DNA from: Caryophanales bacterium UBA3631
GTDB lineage: Bacteria > Bacillota_I > Bacilli_A > RF39 > UBA660
Assembly: GCA_002374055.1 (NCBI GenBank)
Contig: DFLA01000039.1
Coordinates: 1-20,915, forward strand
Length of the DNA stretch: 20,915 nt
Direction: 5' to 3'
Positions 15,832 to 20,915 of the stretch are shown in pieces. A program made the position numbers and the translations under genes. Position 1 is the first letter of the stretch. Each line of letters begins with the position of its first letter. The notes under the pieces are model-generated. The model saw only the letters and a list, made by a program, of their open reading frames with translations, searched no databases and was not told the origin of the DNA.

Positions 15832-16580
15832 AATACCACCTCTTTAATTAAAACAAAAATCAAAACCAACAAATGACAACTAATCATATAAAAATCACTA
15901 ATATGCCATCTAACACTCTTAATACTACTACGATTAGAATCAAAACTAAACTGTTTAACCTCCATCGCATCACTAATACTATCTGCACGCCTCATAGAAA
16001 GAACAAACATAGGAATGATAACACTCCTCAATCCAACAATCCTATCTCTAAAAGAACCACTTTTATAATTAAATCCTCTGCTAGTCTGACTCTTAATAAT
16101 CTTTCCAGACTCCATAAATAAAATAGGAACGAAATTCAAAGACAACGCAATAGCCATAGAAACCTTAGAAACAGGAAATCCAAAAACAACCAAAGGCCTC
16201 AAAAAAGAAGAAAAACCCGAAGCCAACTCATTAGTTGTAGTAGTATAAAGTAATAAAGAAGAATACATTACAACCAAACAAATACGACATATCATAATAA
16301 AACTATTATATACACTAACACCAAATATCAAATTAATTATAAAAACAATTAAAAATAAAAACTTCATGCCATATATAGATAATAAATATTTCTTTATAGG
16401 AACACAAGATAAAACCATTAAAAATAATAATATAATAGATAAACCACACATAACCCTAACACAAGATCCAACCATCGTCATAACAACAAAAATAAACATT
16501 GCTAAAATCTTACATAAAGGATTAATCATATGAATAACAGAATTTGTATTATAATATCTAGAAAAACTACCATTTCGCAT
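15828..16580 (-). CDS. ecfT: Energy-coupling factor transporter transmembrane protein EcfT
   Basis: 250 residues from ATG 16580. This start matches the family N-terminus (GSFSRYYNTNSVIHMINPLCKI) and lies 11 bases after AAGGA; an in-frame ATG at 16592 has no usable ribosome site. About five or six membrane helices are visible, followed by the cytoplasmic coupling helices. EcfT joins the two ATPases to interchangeable substrate-binding S subunits that import vitamins and metal ions. The first coupling motif reads QTSRGF (165-170; the usual A-R-G appears as S-R-G). The second reads AMEVKQF (205-211), where AMEARGY is normal, so both Arg and Gly are replaced. No S-subunit gene lies in the window, as expected for a shared group II module. 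The 5' end overlaps ecfA2 by 14 bases. Confidence 0.93.
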   Translation of the reverse strand: MRNGSFSRYYNTNSVIHMINPLCKILAMFIFVVMTMVGSCVRVMCGLSIILLFLMVLSCVPIKKYLLSIYGMKFLFLIVFIINLIFGVSVYNSFIMICRICLVVMYSSLLLYTTTTNELASGFSSFLRPLVVFGFPVSKVSMAIALSLNFVPILFMESGKIIKSQTSRGFNYKSGSFRDRIVGLRSVIIPMFVLSMRRADSISDAMEVKQFSFDSNRSSIKSVRWHISDFYMISCHLLVLIFVLIKEVVL

Positions 16581-17373
16581 ACCTATACACATCCTTAATT
16601 AAATCATTTATCTCATCCCTATAACCAATTTTAACACCCTTCTTACTATAAACCAAATTAGAAAAATGTAAAATATTAGGAACAACAAGCCCACATTCAC
16701 TCATTGCTTCATCATTAGATAACACATCATACTTATTACCCTCTAAAAATATCTTACCATCCTTCATCAAATATATATAATCAACAAACCTATGAATAAA
16801 ATTAATATCATGACTAACAATTATAATAGTTTTACCTAATCTTTTTAAATTCTTTAATAACCTCATCAAATTATTCTTACTAATATTATCAAGACCAACA
16901 GTAGGTTCATCAAGAATTAATATATCTGGATCATATGCCAAAATAGACGCAATCGCAACCTTACGTTTTTCACCATTACTTAACTTATAAGGATTTAAAG
17001 ACAAGACACTCTCATCAAAGCCAACCAATTTAATAGAATCCCTAATTCTACTATCAATATTATCACACTTAAAACAACTAAGACCAAATTCAATTTCCTT
17101 ATAAACACTAGAATTAAATATCTGATCCTCAGAAAATTGAAATAAATAACCAATACGTCTCCTTATATCACTATTAACATTATAACTACCAACACTAATA
17201 TATCCATTAGAGCACTCTACTAAACCATCAATTAAATCAAGCATAGTACTCTTCCCACTTCCAGAAGCACCAATAATTCCACTTATCAAACCACTTTTTA
17301 TAAAACAAGAAAATTTATCAAACACAACATTATCACCATATGAAAAAGATACATCACTAAACTTTACTTCCAT
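16567..17373 (-). CDS. ecfA2: Energy-coupling factor transporter ATPase EcfA2
   Basis: 268 residues, an ABC ATPase of the ECF module. Walker A is GASGSGKST (about 35-43), the Q-loop is FQFSEDQIF, the signature is LSNGEKRKVAIA (LSGGQ with an Asn in position 3 and Glu in position 5), Walker B is ILILDEPTVGLD and the switch His is in VSHD. FQFSEDQ and PTVGLD distinguish EcfA2 from EcfA1. The C-terminal region after about residue 215 is the usual ECF dimerisation extension. It overlaps the ecfA1 3' end by 10 bases and the ecfT 5' end by 14 bases, so the three subunits are made together. Confidence 0.95.
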   Translation of the reverse strand: MEVKFSDVSFSYGDNVVFDKFSCFIKSGLISGIIGASGSGKSTMLDLIDGLVECSNGYISVGSYNVNSDIRRRIGYLFQFSEDQIFNSSVYKEIEFGLSCFKCDNIDSRIRDSIKLVGFDESVLSLNPYKLSNGEKRKVAIASILAYDPDILILDEPTVGLDNISKNNLMRLLKNLKRLGKTIIIVSHDINFIHRFVDYIYLMKDGKIFLEGNKYDVLSNDEAMSECGLVVPNILHFSNLVYSKKGVKIGYRDEINDLIKDVYRYAKW

Positions 17374-18173
17374 AATAAATCAACCATATCTTCCATATCA
17401 TAAACAACACTATCCAATAAATCATAATAAGATAACTTATTAGACAAACTAACCATAAAAGGCAAATCAAATCCTAAATTATTTAATTCTTTTTCTTGCT
17501 TATAAACATTATCCCTACTATCATGAATAACAACACGACCATTATTAACAACAATAATATCATCACCATAAATACTCTCTTCAATATCATGAGTAATATT
17601 CAAAATAGTAACATTATAATCCTTTTTAATTTTTCTCAAAAGCTTGAGCATGTTTAACTTACTCATACTATCAACCATTGAAAAAGCCTCATCTAAAATC
17701 AACAATTCAGGACCAGTTATCAACGCACATCCCAAACCAACTAACTGCTTCTCACCACCACTTAAATCACGAGGGCACCTATTAAGTAAATGAGCAATGC
17801 CCAAATATTTACTAATCTCATTAATCTTTGAATAAATAAAATCACGAGAATAATTAAGATTCTCTAAAGGAAAAGCCAAATCTTCCATAACAGTCTCAGA
17901 TATCAAAGTATTATCTGGATTCTCAAAAACAACACCTATTTTTCTCCTAATAGAAGATAAATTATATTGATCAAGCAAAACACCATCAATATAAATAGAC
18001 TTATTAGAATCCTCAAGACCAGTTAATAACCTAACTAATGTACTTTTTCCACAGCCATTATTACCAAGAATAGTAGTAAAAGTTCCTTTTTTAATAGATA
18101 AACTCAGATTATTAAAAATAACTCTATAATCATATTTAAAAAATAATTTATTAATAACAACCATATTATCCAT
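17364..18173 (-). CDS. ecfA1: Energy-coupling factor transporter ATPase EcfA1
   Basis: 269 residues from ATG 18173, chosen because GGGTGG lies 8 bases upstream; an in-frame GTG at 18185 falls on that ribosome site. Walker A is GNNGCGKST (37-45), signature LSGGEKQLVGLG (137 onward), Walker B LLILDEA (157-163) and the switch His is H195 in ITHD. Two deviations stand out. The Q-loop reads VVFENPDN with Glu at 84 where FQNPDN is standard. Walker B continues DEAFSMVD where DEPTSMLD is usual. The catalytic Glu and all nucleotide-contact motifs are kept, so it should still hydrolyse ATP. First gene of the ecfA1-ecfA2-ecfT-truA-phosphoesterase operon; the upstream region has only a weak promoter candidate (TTATTG, 17 bases, TACTAA). 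Confidence 0.94.
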   Translation of the reverse strand: MDNMVVINKLFFKYDYRVIFNNLSLSIKKGTFTTILGNNGCGKSTLVRLLTGLEDSNKSIYIDGVLLDQYNLSSIRRKIGVVFENPDNTLISETVMEDLAFPLENLNYSRDFIYSKINEISKYLGIAHLLNRCPRDLSGGEKQLVGLGCALITGPELLILDEAFSMVDSMSKLNMLKLLRKIKKDYNVTILNITHDIEESIYGDDIIVVNNGRVVIHDSRDNVYKQEKELNNLGFDLPFMVSLSNKLSYYDLLDSVVYDMEDMVDLLWK

Positions 18174-18248
18174 TCTACCTACCACCCTATATATCCATTT
18201 TAGTATAAATACATTTTTTTTACAATAAAATCAGATACAATTTCACAT

Positions 18249-18276
18249 AAAAATATGCTCAAAAATTTTGAACATA
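18249..18276 (-). terminator. Rho-independent terminator of the GlmU-like gene
   Basis: Ten-bp stem (18254-18263 with 18267-18276, one wobble pair), three-base loop, then five T residues on the minus strand, directly after the stop codon. Confidence 0.78.
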
Positions 18277-18277
18277 C

Positions 18278-18889
18278 TTACATATTTTTTTTATAATAAC
18301 CATTCTTATTAACCTGACGACTACGAGCAATACTCAAACTATCACTTAAAACATCATCAGTAATACAAGAACCAGCACCAATAACACTATTAGAACCAAT
18401 ACTTAAAGGCGCAATAAGAGAACTATTAGATCCAATAAAAGCACCATCACCTATATTAGTCCTATTCTTATTCACACCATCAAAATTAGCAGTAATAACG
18501 CCCGCACCAATATTAACATTACTTCCAATACTACTATCTCCGATATAAGACAAATGAGGAACCTTACTGCAAGAATCAATACTACTGTTTTTAACCTCAA
18601 CAAAAGAACCAACCTTACAATAAGAGCCAACACTAACACCTTCACGAATAAAAGCATAAGGACCTACATTTACATCATTAAGAATAACACTATCAAATAT
18701 ATGAGAAGAGTAAACACATGTATTATCTCCAATATTACTATTTCTTATAAAACATCCAGGACCAATTATACAATTACAACCTATAACACAATCCCCCTCA
18801 ATAACAACATTAGGGTAAATTACAGTGCCATCGCCTATCTTAACACTATCATCAATATAACAATTATTCTTATCAATAAACTTTATCAT
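18278..18889 (-). CDS. Stand-alone GlmU-type acetyltransferase (left-handed beta-helix) domain
   Basis: 203 residues from ATG 18889 (GGTGAT ribosome site just upstream; the longer frame to 18946 has no such site). The protein is built of hexapeptide repeats ([IV]-G-x-x-x-x) that form a left-handed beta-helix. It aligns without gaps to the C-terminal half of E. coli GlmU at a constant offset of 251: R82, E98, K100, H112, Y115, N126, A129, K141, S154, A172 and R189 correspond to R333, E349, K351, H363 (catalytic), Y366, N377, A380, K392, S405, A423 and R440. So glucosamine-1-phosphate N-acetyltransferase activity is likely retained. The N-terminal uridylyltransferase domain of bifunctional GlmU is entirely absent, and there is no room for it upstream, where rplQ ends. 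A second enzyme elsewhere must make UDP-GlcNAc. It is monocistronic between two terminators. Confidence 0.88.
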   Translation of the reverse strand: MIKFIDKNNCYIDDSVKIGDGTVIYPNVVIEGDCVIGCNCIIGPGCFIRNSNIGDNTCVYSSHIFDSVILNDVNVGPYAFIREGVSVGSYCKVGSFVEVKNSSIDSCSKVPHLSYIGDSSIGSNVNIGAGVITANFDGVNKNRTNIGDGAFIGSNSSLIAPLSIGSNSVIGAGSCITDDVLSDSLSIARSRQVNKNGYYKKNM

Positions 18890-18934
18890 ATTATCACCAT
18901 CATAATTATAACACCAAAAGAAAAAAAGATAAAC

Positions 18935-18954
18935 TTTACAAAACACAATGTAAA
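18935..18954. repeat. Inverted repeat upstream of the GlmU-like gene
   Basis: Perfect 6-bp arms TTTACA (18935-18940) and TGTAAA (18949-18954) separated by 8 bases, in the 124-base gap between rplQ and the GlmU-like gene and about 45 bases upstream of its start. It could be an operator for a dimeric regulator or a weak RNA hairpin. No T-tract follows on the minus strand. A complete extended -10 element (TGTTATAAT, 18905-18913) lies downstream of it but leaves a leader of only about 9 bases, so the true promoter is uncertain. Confidence 0.4.
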
Positions 18955-19000
18955 TAGTAAAGCATAATTATCTAGCAATAATATTACCTATATAATAATG

Positions 19001-19028
19001 AAAAAAGAAGATACTATTTAGCATCTCC
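19001..19028 (-). terminator. Rho-independent terminator of the rpsM-rpsK-rpoA-rplQ operon
   Basis: Nine-bp stem (19007-19015 with 19020-19028, two G-T wobbles), four-base loop and six T residues on the minus strand. The hairpin begins within the last codons of rplQ. Confidence 0.75.
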
Positions 19029-19370
19029 TTCAACTAATTCAAGAATAACAACTAAAGCGTCGTCTCCTCTTCTTTCATTTAACTTTAAGATTCTAGTATA
19101 ACCACCATTACGGTTTGCATATCTCTTAGCTAAGTCATCAAAAACTTTCTTAACAGTATTATTATCATTTTGTAAGAAAGCTAATGCATTTCTTCTTGCT
19201 ACTAAAGAACCATCTTTACCATAAGAAATCATTTTATCAACAAACTTACGAACTTCTTTAGCTCTAGTTTCAGTTGTTTCAATTCTTTCATTGTTAATTA
19301 AGTCCTTAGTTAAATTAGCAAGCATACTTCTTCTATGTTTATTAGTACGACCTAATTTTCTGTAAGCCAT
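19014..19370 (-). CDS. rplQ: 50S ribosomal protein L17
   Basis: 118 residues, full length for bacterial L17. Typical segments are [40 protein letters not shown] and the C-terminal [17 protein letters not shown] followed by VVILELV. A perfect AGGAGGAG ribosome site precedes the start. It follows rpoA by 14 bases and closes the alpha operon with a terminator. Confidence 0.98.
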   Translation of the reverse strand: MAYRKLGRTNKHRRSMLANLTKDLINNERIETTETRAKEVRKFVDKMISYGKDGSLVARRNALAFLQNDNNTVKKVFDDLAKRYANRNGGYTRILKLNERRGDDALVVILELVEGDAK

Positions 19371-19384
19371 ATTACTCCTCCTAA

Positions 19385-20335
19385 CTAGTCTTCATCGCGG
19401 AATTTAAGTCCCATATCTTTAATTTTATCAATAACTTCTTTTAAAGATTTCTTACCTAAATTACGTATTTTCATCATTTCTAACTCTGATTTTTCTGTTA
19501 AATCACCAAGTGTATTAACACCAGCTCTTTTCAAACAATTATAAGCTCTAACTGAGAAATCTAAATCATCAATAGAAGTTTCTAACTTTTTCAACTTACT
19601 ATCTTCTTGTTTAGCATTCATAATTCCAGTCATATCAGCGATTTCACTTAAATTAGTAACTATATTTAAATGTTCAATCAAAATCTTAGCAGATAATGCC
19701 ATAGCTTCCTCAGGTTTAATAGAACCATTAGTTTGAACATTCATAATTAACTTATCATAACTAGCATCTTGTCCAACACGAGCAGAATCAACTTCATAAC
19801 TAATTCTTTCAATTGGAGAATACAAAGCATCAATAGGAATAAATCCTATCTTTTGTCCTTCAACAAAAGACTTATTCTCATTAGAAGGAACATATCCTCT
19901 ACCATTAGCAACTAACAATTCCATTTCTAATTTACCACCCTTAGAAATAGTACAAATAACTTGATCAGGATTAATAATTTCAACATCCCCATCAGTTACA
20001 ATATCAGCAGCTGTAACAGTCTTCTCTTCATTTACAGATAAAGTTAATTTTTTTACCTCATCAGTATTATTCTTTACAACAATACTCTTTAAATTTAAAA
20101 CAATAGTAGTTACGTCTTCAACTATACCTTCAATAGTTGTAAATTCATGCATAACGCCATCAACTTTAAAAGCAACAATTGCACTTCCTGGCATACTTGA
20201 TAACATTACTCTTCTAAGAGCGTTACCTAAAGTAGTACCAAAACCTCTTTCAAGTGGTTCAAGTTCAAATTTACCAAAATTATTACTTTCAATATAATCA
20301 GTTATCTTATACATTGGTTTTTCAAAATTCAACAT
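19385..20335 (-). CDS. rpoA: DNA-directed RNA polymerase subunit alpha
   Basis: 316 residues. The N-terminal assembly domain has [20 protein letters not shown], the signature through which alpha dimerises and nucleates core polymerase. The C-terminal domain (about 245-310) has [20 protein letters not shown] and [16 protein letters not shown], the helix-hairpin-helix fold that contacts UP elements and activators; the key Arg in the SVRAYNCLK segment is present. Both domains and the linker are intact. AAGGAG lies 8 bases before ATG 20335. It stands between rpsK and rplQ, the standard bacterial order. Confidence 0.98.
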   Translation of the reverse strand: MLNFEKPMYKITDYIESNNFGKFELEPLERGFGTTLGNALRRVMLSSMPGSAIVAFKVDGVMHEFTTIEGIVEDVTTIVLNLKSIVVKNNTDEVKKLTLSVNEEKTVTAADIVTDGDVEIINPDQVICTISKGGKLEMELLVANGRGYVPSNENKSFVEGQKIGFIPIDALYSPIERISYEVDSARVGQDASYDKLIMNVQTNGSIKPEEAMALSAKILIEHLNIVTNLSEIADMTGIMNAKQEDSKLKKLETSIDDLDFSVRAYNCLKRAGVNTLGDLTEKSELEMMKIRNLGKKSLKEVIDKIKDMGLKFRDED

Positions 20336-20355
20336 TATTTAACACTCCTTTTCTT

Positions 20356-20739
20356 TTATCCACGTGGACGTTTTGGTGGACGACATCCATTATGTGGAAT
20401 AGGTGTTACATCAGAGATTGTCTCAATTTCAAGTCCAGCTGTTTGAAGTGATCTAATAGCTGTCTCACGTCCTGATCCTAATCCTTTAACAAAAACCTTA
20501 ACAGTTTTCATTCCCATATCTACAGCAGCACGACCTGCAGCCTCTGCAGCCATACCAGCAGCAAATGGAGTAGACTTTTTACTACCTTTAAATCCTAAAG
20601 TACCAGCAGAAGCCCAACTTATTACATTACCTTCTAAATCACTAACAGTAACGATAGTATTATTAAAAGTTGTATGAATAAATGCTTTACCTTGTGGTAC
20701 ATTCTTCTTAACTTTACGTTTTCTTGATTTATAAGCCAT
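20356..20739 (-). CDS. rpsK: 30S ribosomal protein S11
   Basis: 127 residues with [24 protein letters not shown] N-terminal strand, [39 protein letters not shown] and the C-terminal [14 protein letters not shown]11 forms part of the 30S platform near the mRNA exit. AAGGAGG stands 8 bases upstream of ATG 20739. It lies 23 bases after rpsM and 20 bases before rpoA. Confidence 0.98.
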   Translation of the reverse strand: MAYKSRKRKVKKNVPQGKAFIHTTFNNTIVTVSDLEGNVISWASAGTLGFKGSKKSTPFAAGMAAEAAGRAAVDMGMKTVKVFVKGLGSGRETAIRSLQTAGLEIETISDVTPIPHNGCRPPKRPRG

Positions 20740-20762
20740 ATAAATAACCTCCTTTTAAATCA

Positions 20763-20915
20763 TTATTTTTTCTTATTAGCAACAACTTTACCTTTACCTT
20801 TACGAGTTCTTGCATTTCTATTTGTTCTTTGTCCACGAACAGGTAAACCTTTTTTATGACGAGTACCTTCATAAGAATTGATTTCCATCTTTGTTTTAAT
20901 ATTCATATTAACTTC
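20763..20915 (-). CDS. rpsM: 30S ribosomal protein S13, C-terminal part (runs off the right edge)
   Basis: The last 50 residues of S13 are visible, from [17 protein letters not shown] through [20 protein letters not shown] to the tail ending VANKKK. This is the universally conserved C-terminal extension that contacts tRNA and the 50S subunit. The N-terminal half is outside the window. The stop codon TAA is at 20763-20765. Confidence 0.96.
   Translation of the reverse strand, partial: EVNMNIKTKMEINSYEGTRHKKGLPVRGQRTNRNARTRKGKGKVVANKKK

Noticed and set aside
18196..18260. Riboswitch or strong promoter before the ecfA1 operon.
   Set aside because: The gap is short and AT-only, with the preceding terminator filling much of it. 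The promoter candidate (TTATTG/TACTAA) is too weak to list as a feature.
9930..20451. Several plus-strand reading frames (for example at 11131, 12730, 15873, 18554 and 20254).
   Set aside because: All are antisense to well-supported genes, lack ribosome sites and have compositions (Ile, Thr, Asn) expected from reading the complement of AT-rich genes.
1..20915. Mycoplasma-like code with TGA as Trp, suggested by the low GC content.
   Set aside because: Trp residues examined (in rplM and the ATPase) use TGG, and TGA forms the stop in the ATGA and GTGA overlaps of truA and ecfT.
1..20915. CRISPR arrays, tRNA genes and intact insertion sequences.
   Set aside because: No regularly spaced repeats, no tRNA-like GGTTCRAAT arms in gaps, and no transposase catalytic domain or terminal inverted repeats were seen.

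Overview
The window is a gene-dense, very AT-rich bacterial chromosome segment (sampled lines suggest roughly 25-35% GC). Every gene is on the minus strand, so transcription runs from right to left. The ribosomal gene order, the ECF module next to truA, the L13 leader and the AgrC/AgrA-type pair point to a low-GC Bacillota, probably an uncultured Bacilli or Mollicutes-related gut lineage (inference). Trp is encoded by TGG and TGA ends truA and ecfT overlaps, so the code is the standard bacterial one, not the Mycoplasma code. No intergenic gap exceeds about 130 bases. I saw no tRNA, rRNA, CRISPR array or intact insertion sequence.

Right part (13.3-20.9 kb) is the conserved translation/transcription block: rpsM (partial), rpsK, rpoA, rplQ, terminator; a stand-alone GlmU-type acetyltransferase domain, terminator; ecfA1-ecfA2-ecfT-truA-metallophosphoesterase as one tightly overlapping operon, terminator; then rplM-rpsI behind an L13 autoregulatory leader. 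The rpsM-to-rpsI order is the usual Bacilli one, but the GlmU-like gene and the phosphoesterase are inserted in it.

Middle part (9.1-13.2 kb) holds a small lipoprotein, a small two-helix membrane protein, a rRNA-type methyltransferase overlapping an RluA-type pseudouridine synthase, and an AI-2E/PerM-family membrane protein, most with their own promoter and terminator.

Left part (1-9.1 kb) is accessory. A three-gene operon encodes proteins of 230, 443 and 97 residues with no family I can name; all three appear to share a 30-residue helical unit that vaguely recalls mTERF repeats. It is followed by a separately promoted 651-residue orphan protein, a 112-residue DNA-binding protein that looks like the N-terminal part of a transposase, a PMCA-type calcium ATPase, and an AgrA-like response regulator overlapping an AgrC-like histidine kinase that runs off the left edge at its phospho-acceptor histidine.

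The best candidates for something undescribed are the helical-repeat operon with the adjoining orphan, the stand-alone GlmU domain, the divergent motifs in the ECF module, and an 11-base sequence repeated at four terminators.
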